Assembly (NCBI GenBank): GCA_022786605.1
Contig: JALFWW010000001.1
Location: 1 to 38,381 of the forward strand
Reading direction: 5' to 3'
Origin: Clostridia bacterium
Lineage (GTDB): Bacteria > Bacillota > Clostridia > Lachnospirales > Anaerotignaceae
Length of the DNA: 38,381 nt
Below the pieces are notes generated by a model that was not told the DNA's origin, made no database searches, and was given only the letters and a program-made list of their open reading frames with translations. The translations under genes and the position numbers were made by a program. Positions 24,819 through 32,769 of the stretch are shown here, one piece after another (position 1 is the first letter of the stretch; every line of letters begins with the position of its first letter).

Positions 24819-24926
24819 GGTTAGAAGTTCCTCCTTAAAAAATATCTGTATCTGACAACTTCATTTTTTCTGTTTTGTATGCTGTCATTTTTCCGGCAGT
24901 CCTTGAAAACTGCACAATCAAAGCAT

Positions 24927-24935
24927 ATTATAACA
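24927..24935 (-). promoter_or_regulatory. tig promoter, extended -10
   Basis: On the minus strand TGTTATAAT, a perfect extended -10 without a clear -35. The about 100-base leader holds a GCAGT/ACTGC hairpin. Confidence 0.6.
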
Positions 24936-24997
24936 CAGCAAAATCCGAAAATCTACTGCTATTTATAAAAAATCCCTTTGTTTTCGGGAAAAAAACG

Positions 24998-25279
24998 TCA
25001 AATGATTTCCCTTTCGGCAAAAATCAGCTCCGCCTCTGTATTTTTTTCCATAAAATCCAGTACATGCTGCACCATGCTGTCCGCGTGGCGGCTTTCGTTT
25101 GTGACACAGGCAAAGCCCATAGTCAGCAGTTTATGGTGATCCTGATTGTCCACTTCCGCAATGGAAATATTGAATTTGTGCCGCGTCTTTTCCATAAGGC
25201 TTTTGAGCACCATCCGCTTTTCCTTCAGGCTGGTGACCCATTCCGCCCGAAAAGTCACTTCACAGGTACCAATGATCAT
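24998..25279 (-). CDS. DUF503 (YlxP-like) protein
   Basis: This is a 93-residue protein of the DUF503 family, small alpha/beta proteins often encoded near translation factors; the role is unknown. Seen: MIIGTCEVTFRAEW at the start, SLKEKRMVLKSLMEKTRHKF, and the typical core SIAEVDNQDHHKLLTMGFACV. The frame runs upstream, but ATG at 25279 follows GAGAGG by nine bases and fits the family length. It is the last gene of the run from the aldo/keto reductase. Confidence 0.85.
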   Translation of the reverse strand: MIIGTCEVTFRAEWVTSLKEKRMVLKSLMEKTRHKFNISIAEVDNQDHHKLLTMGFACVTNESRHADSMVQHVLDFMEKNTEAELIFAEREII

Positions 25280-25307
25280 TTCCATCATCCTCTCTGACGC
25301 TGATTTT

Positions 25308-25811
25308 TTATACATGGTATACCATGACCCATGTGTCCCCCTGTTCTCTGACGATTTCAAATCCCAATCGCTCATACAATCTATGGGCAGGATTTTCTTT
25401 CTGAACGGAAAGAGAAAGTCCCGGCAAGTTCCTTTTTTGAATTTCTTCCAAAAACTTCACCAAAAGAACCGTGCCAATACCCTTGCCCCGAAAGGACGGC
25501 AAAAGAGAAACCGCCAGCTCCGGCATCCACTCCACACTGCCGTATCCCTGCAAATATCTGCACCATGCGGCACCGACAACTTGCGTTCCTTGTACCGCAC
25601 ATAGACAGAAATCTCCGCCTTTGCCAAAATCCGCAATATAGGGCTGCAATTCCGGCATTTCTACCACTTCTCTGGGCGGCGGTGTAACTCCCGACGGCAG
25701 AAAAATGGCTTCATAGAGAAAATCCGCCAGCAGGGGATATTCTTCCCTTTTCATGGGACGAAATTCAATTCCTTCCAGAAAGTTCCCGCAGTTTTTCCTG
25801 CAATTTTCCAT
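25308..25811 (-). CDS. GNAT family N-acetyltransferase
   Basis: This is an about 167-residue protein with the acetyl-CoA-binding core: ELAVSLLPSFRGKGIGTVLL (motif A with the R/Q-x-x-G-x-G/A signature as RGKGIG), then NPAHRLYERLGFEIV (motif B). The substrate is unknown. The start is uncertain: ATG at 25811 has GGAGG six bases before it but overlaps the DUF1893 gene by 47 bases; ATG at 25754 would be the short form. It sits in an operon-like run between DUF1893 and DUF503 genes. Confidence 0.8.
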   Translation of the reverse strand: MENCRKNCGNFLEGIEFRPMKREEYPLLADFLYEAIFLPSGVTPPPREVVEMPELQPYIADFGKGGDFCLCAVQGTQVVGAAWCRYLQGYGSVEWMPELAVSLLPSFRGKGIGTVLLVKFLEEIQKRNLPGLSLSVQKENPAHRLYERLGFEIVREQGDTWVMVYHV

Positions 25812-26196
25812 AGGCTTCCTCCACATCTGTCACAGAAAGCACCGTCTGCTCCATGGGGCACATGCCATCTTTGTTCCGATTGATGATATAAGGCACTTTT
25901 GTTCCGTAAGAAACGGAAATACCGCTATTCTCCAATGCTTTCAAAGCATGTTCGCTGATGACTTTGGCATACAGATATTTTGCGCCGCCTTTGCGCAGGA
26001 GAAAAGCTGCCGCTTTCCCAATGACCTGGTCAGCTACCGCCGCTCCCCGCAAAAAGTCGGGGCACTCTGCCAAAATCTCCATCATAGGGGCGATACCTTT
26101 TTTCTGTGATGTTTTTTGCTCACCGGAAGGAGAAACTGCCGCAAAGGTCATGCCTTCCGCCTCCAGTGCTTTTTTCGCCTGTTCCAGTAAATCCAA
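25765..26196 (-). CDS. DUF1893 family protein
   Basis: This is a 143-residue protein of the DUF1893 family. The family pattern is visible: an N-terminal helix LLEQAKKALEAEGMTFA, a KKGIAPMMEIL segment, AAVADQVIGKAAAFLL, then VISEHALKALENSGI and PYIINRNKDGMCPMEQ at the end. The function is not known; its deaminase-like fold is an inference from the literature. The start is TTG at 26196, with AAGGAG eight bases before it; no ATG fits. It lies 14 bases after the aldo/keto reductase. Confidence 0.8.
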   Translation of the reverse strand: MDLLEQAKKALEAEGMTFAAVSPSGEQKTSQKKGIAPMMEILAECPDFLRGAAVADQVIGKAAAFLLRKGGAKYLYAKVISEHALKALENSGISVSYGTKVPYIINRNKDGMCPMEQTVLSVTDVEEAYGKLQEKLRELSGRN

Positions 26197-26210
26197 GTGT
26201 TTCTCTCCTT

Positions 26211-27341
26211 TTATTTCCAAATGCGTTCGTCGAAATCTTTCTGCACCTTCTGCAAATCCATGGGGATATTGATTTTCTGAGGACAATTTACCATACACTG
26301 TCCGCAGGAAACGCAGTTTGTAGGTTTTTCGCTTTCCGCCTTGCCTTCCCAGCCGAAACGAACGCTTTCGTAACGCTGATACATATGATACGTATTCCAC
26401 AGCTTAAAGTTCCCGGGAATATCCACCCCTTGAGGACAAGGCATGCAGTAGCGACACCCTGTACAGCCATTCTGCACACGCGCCCGCAGTGCCGCCGCCG
26501 TATTGGCAATGGCAACTTCCTCTCTGATATTCAAGGGACGGAAAGGAGAGAATGTGTTGATATTGTCCTCCACCTGTTCCATGGTGCTCATGCCGCTGAG
26601 AATGACTTTCACATTAGGCAAACTGCCCACATACCGCAGGGCGTAAGAAGCAATGGATGCCTTCTCGTCCAGCGCATGGAATTTGGCATTCAATTCTTCA
26701 GAGAAGTTTGCCAGTGCACCGCCGCGGACGGGTTCCATAATCACCAGAGGCACACCCAATTCTTCTGCCAGACGATAACCCTTCATACCGGCCTGTTCTT
26801 CTGTATCCATATAGTTCAGCTGAATCTGGCAGAAATCCCATTTCCGATACTGTATGATTTCTTCAAAGACTTCGTAATCATCGTGGAAAGAGAAACCAAT
26901 GTAACGGATTTTTCCTTCTTCCCGCAGCTGTTCCAGAACATCAATGACACCCTGTTCCAGCAATTTTTCCCATCTTTCTCGATTCAATGCGTGGAGCAAA
27001 TAAAAATCCACATAGTCTGTCCGCAAGCGGGAAAGCTGTTCCATACATACCCTTCTGGCATCCTCCCCATCTTTCAGTATCCAAACAGGCAGCTTCGTTG
27101 CCAGATAAAAAGAACTTCTGTCCCGTTTTTCCAGCACCTTGCCCACAAAAGGCTCACTGGCACCGTCATGGTAAAAATATGCCGTATCCACATAAGTCAC
27201 CCCATGGTCAAGGGCATAGTTCAACATTTTTTCTGCTTCCGCTTCGTTGATGCTGCCGTCTTCCAAAGTAGGAAAACGCATGCAGCCAAAACCCAGCATG
27301 GACGGCTCCGCGCCGATATTTTCCATTTTTCTTTTTTCCAT
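26211..27341 (-). CDS. Aldo/keto reductase fused to a 4Fe-4S ferredoxin-like tail
   Basis: This is a 376-residue protein. Residues about 1-270 form the aldo/keto reductase barrel: GFGCMRFP at the start, VDTAYFYHDG with the catalytic Asp and Tyr, and YLLHAL. The C-terminal part has cysteine motifs CTGCRYCMPCP and CVSCGQCMVNCPQ, which would bind two 4Fe-4S clusters. Such oxidoreductases are common in anaerobes and may use ferredoxin electrons; the substrate is unknown. ATG at 27341 is chosen for AGGAGG ten bases upstream. It heads the run that continues with DUF1893, GNAT and DUF503 genes. Confidence 0.9.
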   Translation of the reverse strand: MEKRKMENIGAEPSMLGFGCMRFPTLEDGSINEAEAEKMLNYALDHGVTYVDTAYFYHDGASEPFVGKVLEKRDRSSFYLATKLPVWILKDGEDARRVCMEQLSRLRTDYVDFYLLHALNRERWEKLLEQGVIDVLEQLREEGKIRYIGFSFHDDYEVFEEIIQYRKWDFCQIQLNYMDTEEQAGMKGYRLAEELGVPLVIMEPVRGGALANFSEELNAKFHALDEKASIASYALRYVGSLPNVKVILSGMSTMEQVEDNINTFSPFRPLNIREEVAIANTAAALRARVQNGCTGCRYCMPCPQGVDIPGNFKLWNTYHMYQRYESVRFGWEGKAESEKPTNCVSCGQCMVNCPQKINIPMDLQKVQKDFDERIWK

Positions 27342-27414
27342 ATCTAAAATTCCTCCTGACATAAACTCTGTCAAAGCGCTTTAACAGCATACTATCATAT
27401 TCCTATGGTTTTTG

Positions 27415-27450
27415 CACGCAAAAACGCAGGGGAATATCCCTGCATTTTTC
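27415..27450. terminator. Terminator after the coiled-coil genes
   Basis: AAAAACGCAGGG (27420-27431) pairs with CCCTGCATTTTT (27438-27449), one wobble pair. A and T tails on both sides make it bidirectional. Confidence 0.85.
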
Positions 27451-27474
27451 TTAAGCTAACCCATATGTTCCGCT

Positions 27475-28398
27475 TCACAGCTGTTCCATCTTCGCCTGCC
27501 ATTCCTGCTGTAATTGGCTTTTCCGCTCCTTATTTTCTTCTTTGCGCTGCTGGATGGCTTCACAGACCCGTTCTATTTCCTTGCCAAGACGCCGCATATT
27601 AGAAAGGCTGTCCCGAATCTCCTGCTGCACCATATAATCAATAATAAATCCATCGAACAGATAATCCATCATAGACCATTCTGTACCAAATTTATCGGCA
27701 CCTACCGTATCCGCTCCGGCAATGTCAGACAGTTCCGCACGGAATTTTCTGAGGAGATATTCGATCTCTGTCATAGCGTTTTTTGCCAGATTCATCTGAT
27801 CCCGTTTCATCATGGTGACCATAATACCGCCGCCCATCATATCCGCAACGCCCCAACCTTCGGCAGAATCCAGCGCATGCAAAGCTTTCTCCACTTGGAC
27901 ATGCACATCTCTGCCCGCGTCCAGAGCCTCCTGCAATTCTTTATCCTCGGCTTCCAGCCTGCCCATTTCTTTTTGCAGCCGCAAAAGTCCAGTATCCTGC
28001 CCCATGGCTTCCAGTTCTGCGGCTCTTTCTTCCAGGGCTTTCTGATACTTGATTTCACATCCCTGCAAACCAACAAGTTCTTCTCTGTTTTTTCGGATTT
28101 CTTCTTCCAACTTCTGGAAGGCATTGTCTGCAGCCTCTTTTTGCAGCAGAGCCTCCCGGGCTTCCTGACGCTCTTTTTCCAGTCGTTCTTCTTTCCTGCC
28201 GGAAAGAGCGGAAAAAATCCCAGCCAAACTGATGCCCTCCAGCTTATCAACATCTTTTTGTTCTTCCTGCCAACGCTGTATGCTGGCATCCAATTCTTCT
28301 TTCAGTTTGCGGCGCTGTTCACAAAGTGCCTCCTGTTTCCGTTCCAACGCGGCTTTGCGATGTACCTGCTGTTGTAATTCCTGCCAATACTGTTCCAT
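27475..28398 (-). CDS. Coiled-coil protein of unknown function, paralogue 1
   Basis: This is a 307-residue, highly charged cytoplasmic protein without signal or membrane segment. Long heptad coiled coils (about 1-175) are followed by a shorter globular part with GWGVADMMGGG, then NLAKNAMTEIEYLLRKFRAEL and the conserved-looking DYLFDGFIIDYMVQQEI. The next gene (28414-29334) has the same plan and almost the same length. I do not recognise a family. GGGGGATTTGT precedes the ATG. It lies 15 bases after its paralogue, in one operon. Confidence 0.8.
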   Translation of the reverse strand: MEQYWQELQQQVHRKAALERKQEALCEQRRKLKEELDASIQRWQEEQKDVDKLEGISLAGIFSALSGRKEERLEKERQEAREALLQKEAADNAFQKLEEEIRKNREELVGLQGCEIKYQKALEERAAELEAMGQDTGLLRLQKEMGRLEAEDKELQEALDAGRDVHVQVEKALHALDSAEGWGVADMMGGGIMVTMMKRDQMNLAKNAMTEIEYLLRKFRAELSDIAGADTVGADKFGTEWSMMDYLFDGFIIDYMVQQEIRDSLSNMRRLGKEIERVCEAIQQRKEENKERKSQLQQEWQAKMEQL

Positions 28399-28413
28399 AC
28401 AAATCCCCCATTT

Positions 28414-29334
28414 TTACAACTGCCCAACTCTATCCTTCCACTGATTCTGCAAGTTCTCCTGTTCCGCACGCACACACTGCAATTCCCCTAAGATCGTCTG
28501 TTCTTTTTCTTCCAGTGCGCCATTGAAATTATGCAAACGTGCCAGAGCCATTTCGATTTCATCCTGTACAGACCAGTCGATGAAGATATTATCCAGAAAA
28601 ATATCCCATCCTTTATACCGTCTGGCTTCCTGTAAATGCTCCTGTGCCGCGGAAATTTGCCTATCCTCCACATCTTTCGCTCTCTTAACGGCTTCCTGCA
28701 AACCCATCATGGCTTCTTTGGCTTTCTGCACCCGTTCCTGCTTCAAATAAGAACTGAGCAGACTGCCGCGTCCAGCGTCCCAGCGTCCATAACCTGCCGC
28801 ATCTTCCAAAATGCCCAGCACATTGCGCACTTCCCAGCGCACATCGGAAATTCGGTTCCTTCTGTCCAGCAAAGCCCGCTCCTTTTCTTCCAAGCTGCGA
28901 ATCTGTGCCTGCAAAGCCTTCATGCCACTGTCGATGCCTGCCGCCTCCAGTTCCTCCGCCCGCTGGAGGATGTGAGCGTCATAACGTGCCTGACTGCCGC
29001 TCAATTCTCCAATGCGTTGATCCAGCTGCCGCAGGGTGTCCTCCATTTGCGCAATCTCCTGCCGCACCGCCTGATATTTTGTCTCAGCCTGAGCGGCTTC
29101 TGCCTTTTCCTGCGTTAAGGCTTCTTCGTACTTCCCAGAAACCTTCGTGAACAAATGGCGCAGACCGCCCTGCTCCATCTGTTCCACATCCTGCTGTTCT
29201 TTCTGCCACAGCACCGCCAATTCCTTCTCATAATGACAAAGACTTCTGTATTCCACTTCCAGACTTGTCCGTTTCCGGCGCAAAGCCCGTTCTTCTTCCA
29301 TTTCCGCCTGCAATGTCCGCAGCCGTTCATCCAT
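28414..29334 (-). CDS. Coiled-coil protein of unknown function, paralogue 2
   Basis: This is a 306-residue partner and paralogue of the gene at 27475-28398. Shared features in the same order: two N-terminal coiled-coil blocks, a short glycine-containing break (EQGGLRHLFTKVSGK), QRAEELEAAGIDSGMKALQ (AAELEAMGQDTGLLRLQ in the other), a glycine segment AGYGRWDAGRG, AKEAMMGLQEAVKR, and the end block DNIFIDWSVQDEIEMAL. The start is ATG at 29334 with GGGGGTG upstream; longer starts are open but lack a site. It is the first gene of the pair. The function is unknown; a scaffold or hetero-oligomer with paralogue 1 is an inference. Confidence 0.8.
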   Translation of the reverse strand: MDERLRTLQAEMEEERALRRKRTSLEVEYRSLCHYEKELAVLWQKEQQDVEQMEQGGLRHLFTKVSGKYEEALTQEKAEAAQAETKYQAVRQEIAQMEDTLRQLDQRIGELSGSQARYDAHILQRAEELEAAGIDSGMKALQAQIRSLEEKERALLDRRNRISDVRWEVRNVLGILEDAAGYGRWDAGRGSLLSSYLKQERVQKAKEAMMGLQEAVKRAKDVEDRQISAAQEHLQEARRYKGWDIFLDNIFIDWSVQDEIEMALARLHNFNGALEEKEQTILGELQCVRAEQENLQNQWKDRVGQL

Positions 29335-29440
29335 ACCGGACACCCCCTTCTGGTCAAAAAATCTCATTTTTTCCATCATATCATAAAACTCCCAAAAAAA
29401 GCGCGGCATTTCCCAAGAAAATTCTTACGAATATTTTAAA

Positions 29441-29473
29441 CAAAAAAAGAGAGCATCCATAAAGATACTCTCT
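29441..29473 (-). terminator. tRNA cluster terminator
   Basis: On the minus strand AGAGAGTATC pairs with GATGCTCTCT (one wobble), followed by seven T. It lies a few bases past tRNA-Gly. Confidence 0.85.
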
Positions 29474-29478
29474 GAAAC

Positions 29479-29550
29479 AGCGCGAGACGAGATTCGAACT
29501 CGCGACCCTCGCCTTGGCAAGGCGATGCTCTACCACTGAGCCACTCGCGC
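29479..29550 (-). tRNA. tRNA-Gly (GCC)
   Basis: A complete cloverleaf with acceptor arms GCGCGAG and CTCGCGC, anticodon loop TTGCCAA with anticodon GCC, GTTCGAATC T loop, and discriminator U as expected for glycine. CCA is not encoded. It is third in the cluster, after Leu and Phe. Confidence 0.95.
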
Positions 29551-29556
29551 ACAAAG

Positions 29557-29629
<73 letters not shown>

Positions 29630-29658
29630 ATATACAGATTTCTACCATCAAAAGGAAG

Positions 29659-29742
29659 TGCCCGAGACCGGGATCGAACCGGTACGAGTGTTACCTCGCA
29701 GGATTTTAAGTCCTGTGCGTCTGCCAATTCCGCCACTCGGGC
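29659..29742 (-). tRNA. tRNA-Leu (TAA)
   Basis: A class II tRNA with acceptor GCCCGAG/CTCGGGC, anticodon stem CAGGA/TCCTG with loop CTTAAAA (anticodon TAA), a long variable arm, and discriminator A. It is first in the three-gene cluster. Confidence 0.95.
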
Positions 29743-29771
29743 TTATCCTGTCGTCGTTTGACGGCTTGTTA

Positions 29772-29800
29772 ATAATACCAAAAGAAAAAGACTTTGTCAA
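29772..29800 (-). promoter_or_regulatory. Strong promoter of the Leu-Phe-Gly tRNA cluster
   Basis: On the minus strand a consensus TTGACA, exactly 17 bases, and TATTAT, placed about 30 bases before tRNA-Leu. Confidence 0.85.
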
Positions 29801-29841
29801 CGGGTTTTTTCAATTTTTTTTGAAAGAAGTTTTTCTTAATG

Positions 29842-29900
29842 GCAAAAATCGTTGATTTTTTGCAGAAAGAGGGGAATCTGCCTTTTTTCATTCCCCTCTT
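29842..29900 (-). terminator. Tandem hairpins ending the A-B membrane gene array
   Basis: On the minus strand AAGAGGGGAAT (starting inside the stop codon of the last gene) pairs with ATTCCCCTCTT (29867-29877 with 29890-29900), then GCAAAAAATC pairs with GATTTTTGC (29842-29862). The first has no T run; the second ends in TTTTT within its arm. Confidence 0.6.
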
Positions 29901-30465
29901 ACCATGTATACTCTGCCAGAATATTTCCCTGTTCATCTGTCCCGATTAGAGCCGATACACCGTACTGATTTTTCTGATATTCTTCCAGTATATGATTTCC
30001 ATAAAAAAAGCCATCATCTCGTACTGGCAGAGTTCCCTCATAGTATACCTCGTTGTTTTCCAGTTTGCTCAGGGTATACTGCACTTGTGTCACACCATCA
30101 ACCTGACAGATACCATAGAGTACGTCCATATCACTCTGATACTCTCCCCAAAGGGGCGGCAAACGCAGTCTGTTATCCTCTGGAGAAACATAATGTCCGC
30201 CGCTTCTGCTGCCCCAGAAAATCCCCATGTGGCGTTCCATGACACAATAATTCAGATTCTGTCCCCATTTTCCCAGTATGAAGTATGTACCTTCAGCGCC
30301 TTCCCCTTCCAATAGGATTTCCTCTGACGGTCCAATATGATGATACTTTTCCTCGGCTGCAAAATATTGATGGGGTGTCAGCCTGTAATCAAATAATTTC
30401 ATATACCCACCCACACAAATTGCTATCAGCAGCAAATACAAAAGAATCTGTTTTTTTCGTTTCAC
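29899..30465 (-). CDS. Type B array protein 1: small anchored outer-face protein
   Basis: This is a 188-residue protein with a short basic N-terminus (MKRKKQ) and one hydrophobic helix (about 7-25), so most of it lies outside the membrane. After the anchor come YRLTPHQYFAAEE and HIGPSEEILL, then KWGQNLNYCVMERHMGIFW and LPVRDDGFFYG, motifs shared by the four type B proteins in the array. I do not recognise the family. ATG overlaps the stop of the type A gene as ATGA, so the pair is coupled. It is the last gene of the array. Its partner is inferred to be the type A protein just before it. Confidence 0.75.
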   Translation of the reverse strand: MKRKKQILLYLLLIAICVGGYMKLFDYRLTPHQYFAAEEKYHHIGPSEEILLEGEGAEGTYFILGKWGQNLNYCVMERHMGIFWGSRSGGHYVSPEDNRLRLPPLWGEYQSDMDVLYGICQVDGVTQVQYTLSKLENNEVYYEGTLPVRDDGFFYGNHILEEYQKNQYGVSALIGTDEQGNILAEYTW

Positions 30466-31217
30466 ACTTCTCCCTCCTTTTGGGGCAGGGAAATTTCCAT
30501 GTCAAATTGACGTCCTTCCCTGTCATAAATAAAATGGCACTCTTTTGCGTCAGCTGGAAAATCTGAATAAACTATACTTCCTGCTTCGTAATAAATTCCG
30601 CTAACGGCAATCTGTGTGTGACGGGCATGATATTGGCTATCATAATTTTCTCCGTCCGTCAGATAGCAGTCATAAAAATCAAAGGTTCCAGTCAATGCTG
30701 TGGAAAACAATTTCTGATAGGTAATATACTTTAATTCCATATCACCATTTTGATAATACCGCAGTTCTTCCACACCCACGACCATATCATCTACTTTCAC
30801 CTGCCGGTTCACTTCTACGGTATAAACCAGATTTTCCGGTGTTTCTTCATATAGTTCCGTAAAAAACCGATCCACAGCCACATATCCCGTACCAATGGCA
30901 CGGCATCCACCCACAAAAATCACAGGCAATCCAAAGGCGATAAAAATCAGTATAAACAGCCTGCGCATCCACAGCCACACATACCCCAACACGGGATTAT
31001 GGGCTTCGTTGAGCTCTTTGCCCAGCTCCTCACTGTCCCCCATGTAATCCACCGTCAGCTGTGCCGCCTGTTCCTCATCGATATCCTGAGAAAGCAGGTC
31101 TTCGTACAAATCCTCCATATGCTCCCGCAATTCCTGCCCAATAGCACGGCGGTCAAAGCGGAATTTGACATGGGAAGTCACCGCTGTGATGTAATTTTCA
31201 AATAGTTCCTTAGCCAT
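30462..31217 (-). CDS. Type A array protein 1: HAAS/permease-prefix-like membrane protein
   Basis: This is a 251-residue protein. Residues 1-75 form a helical cytoplasmic domain (FDRRAIGQELREHMEDLYED, then AAQLTVDYMGDSEELGKEL) of the HAAS or permease-prefix type that is often found next to PadR regulators. One or two membrane helices follow (about 83-112), then an outer domain with ENLVYTVEV and EELRYYQNGDMEL. The first domain is nearly identical to that of the next type A protein, while the outer domain is very different. AGGGGAAATGAC precedes the ATG. Its stop overlaps the type B start. The function is unknown. Confidence 0.75.
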   Translation of the reverse strand: MAKELFENYITAVTSHVKFRFDRRAIGQELREHMEDLYEDLLSQDIDEEQAAQLTVDYMGDSEELGKELNEAHNPVLGYVWLWMRRLFILIFIAFGLPVIFVGGCRAIGTGYVAVDRFFTELYEETPENLVYTVEVNRQVKVDDMVVGVEELRYYQNGDMELKYITYQKLFSTALTGTFDFYDCYLTDGENYDSQYHARHTQIAVSGIYYEAGSIVYSDFPADAKECHFIYDREGRQFDMEISLPQKEGEV

Positions 31218-31242
31218 GTCATTTCCCCTTTCTGTCTTACAC

Positions 31243-31812
31243 CTACTGACTATCTTTTCCTATCACTTCTCCGGCAGCATTTTTACAAATGACCTCTTTC
31301 ACCACACAATCTATTGTTCCTGCTGTTTCTGCTGTATCAGAACCCAATGTCATACTGAAAAATCCATTTTCCCCCACAGGAATGGTATACCGTCCAACGT
31401 CCTGCCAGTCATTTTTCTCAATGTTCCAACCTTCCAAAACACAGACTACTTCCACAGCATCCGTTTCCCTTGTCTGCCCCACGATAATATCCTCTGAAAC
31501 CCATGCTCTCGTCTTTACTTTCACCGGAAAATAACCATCCCAATGTTCATTGGTATACTTCCAGAAAATACCCAGACTCGGTTTTGCAGATACAACATAG
31601 AATCCTTTCTGTTCCAAAGCTACCAAACACAAACAGCCATCATCTCTGGTTCCGATTTCCATAACTTCCTGTGCAGGTCCCAGCCATTCCGCTTTTTCCG
31701 CACTGCGAAAAACGGCTTCCGGTGTCAGGTGATAGCCACTCTGCCACAAATACAGCAGGGCTGTCACCAAAATCACAGCGATATTTCGCAAAATCTGCTT
31801 TTTTCTTTTCAT
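31243..31812 (-). CDS. Type B array protein 2: small anchored outer-face protein
   Basis: This is a 189-residue protein starting MKRKKQILRN like the last type B protein, with one anchor helix (about 8-25). The shared motifs appear as YHLTPEAVFRSAEKAEWLGPAQEV, split here into two parts, then AKPSLGIFWK and IPVGENGFFSM. The outer domain otherwise differs from its paralogues. ATGA overlap with the type A gene upstream; 25 bases separate it from the next type A gene. Family and function are unknown. Confidence 0.75.
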   Translation of the reverse strand: MKRKKQILRNIAVILVTALLYLWQSGYHLTPEAVFRSAEKAEWLGPAQEVMEIGTRDDGCLCLVALEQKGFYVVSAKPSLGIFWKYTNEHWDGYFPVKVKTRAWVSEDIIVGQTRETDAVEVVCVLEGWNIEKNDWQDVGRYTIPVGENGFFSMTLGSDTAETAGTIDCVVKEVICKNAAGEVIGKDSQ

Positions 31813-32519
31813 TCCGCCATCACCCGCCCTTCTGTCAGGGAAACTTCCATTTCTTTTTCATAGCCTAAGAAAAATACGATTCTGTCCGCTTCCAGCGGCA
31901 CATCATAACTCCAATTTCTGCCCTTTTCATAAAAAGGAGAATTGCTGGCAAACCGACCGCCATTTCCATAGCAGACTTCTTCCCCAACATAAATTTCCGC
32001 GCCAATACCACCTCTTCCCATACCCTTGCTGAGCCATGGATTTTGGCGAATGGTATAGGTATATTCCAAAGTGCCGTCGTCATAATATCGGATTTCCTCT
32101 ATCTGCACTACACTGCCGTAAAGATGCGCCTCAAACACTGGCGAAATGGTATAAACCACATTCTCGGATTTATGCTCTATCTGTCGAAAGTAAGTCTCTC
32201 CAAAATAAATTCCCTGGACAATCCCCCACAGAACCAGCATCACCACACATAATCCTGCCATCCACCTTGTCACCAGCCAAATCCACCCCAAAAGGGGATG
32301 ATGGACTTCATTCAGCTCTTTCCCCAATTCCTCGCTATCCCCCATATAGTCCACTGTCAGCTGTGCCGCCTGTTCCTCGTCGATATCCTGTGCAAGCAAG
32401 TCTTCGTATAAATCCTCCATATGCTCCCGCAATTCCTGACTAATAGCACGGCGGTCAAAGCGGAATTTCACATGGGAAGTCACCTCCCGGATGTAGGTTT
32501 CAAAATATTCCTTTTCCAT
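31809..32519 (-). CDS. Type A array protein 2: HAAS/permease-prefix-like membrane protein
   Basis: This is a 236-residue protein with the same plan as the type A protein at 30462-31217. In the first domain the stretch from the TSHVKF motif to GKELNE differs by only a few residues (G/S, S/A). Membrane helices lie at about 80-110, and the outer domain has SENVVYTISP and EEIRYYDDGTLEY. The open frame runs 47 codons further up, but ATG at 32519 has TGGGGGAG upstream and gives the family start. It heads the A-B-A-B run. The promoter is not clear; a TTGACA at about 32615 on the minus strand has no matching -10. Confidence 0.75.
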   Translation of the reverse strand: MEKEYFETYIREVTSHVKFRFDRRAISQELREHMEDLYEDLLAQDIDEEQAAQLTVDYMGDSEELGKELNEVHHPLLGWIWLVTRWMAGLCVVMLVLWGIVQGIYFGETYFRQIEHKSENVVYTISPVFEAHLYGSVVQIEEIRYYDDGTLEYTYTIRQNPWLSKGMGRGGIGAEIYVGEEVCYGNGGRFASNSPFYEKGRNWSYDVPLEADRIVFFLGYEKEMEVSLTEGRVMAE

Positions 32520-32682
32520 ATATGCTCCCCCACTTCCATTTTCTACATGACCATCGCTCCTTTTCCACACACCGTTTGTTCTCATGTTCCGCAAAACGCC
32601 CATCTTGTCAAACATCCACAAAAACCTTGAAACACCTGTATTTTCGCATGTTTTATTCATTTTCGAATAGAATTTTTTTCTG

Positions 32683-32711
32683 TTGACTTACAAGAGATAA
32701 CATGATATACT
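32683..32711 (+). promoter_or_regulatory. Promoter of the ferric-reductase-like gene
   Basis: TTGACT (32683-32688), 17 bases, extended -10 TGATATACT. An inverted repeat follows directly at the start site. Confidence 0.8.
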
Positions 32712-32715
32712 TTCA

Positions 32716-32735
32716 TAGTTAGTTGGCGCTAACTA
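32716..32735 (+). promoter_or_regulatory. Inverted-repeat operator at the transcription start
   Basis: TAGTTAG, six bases TTGGCG, CTAACTA: perfect seven-base arms that cover about -2 to +18 of the promoter. A repressor bound here would block transcription. TTAG/CTAA arms resemble DtxR/IdeR-type metal-repressor sites, which would suit a ferric-reductase-like gene; this is an inference. Confidence 0.6.
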
Positions 32736-32769
32736 CATATTTATCATTTTATATTTAAGGAGGAATGAT

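Noticed and set aside
32520..32682. A promoter for the second A-B-A-B unit at a minus-strand TTGACA.
   Set aside because: At 16-18 bases the -10 would be AACATG or similar, too poor to claim; the true start is unresolved.
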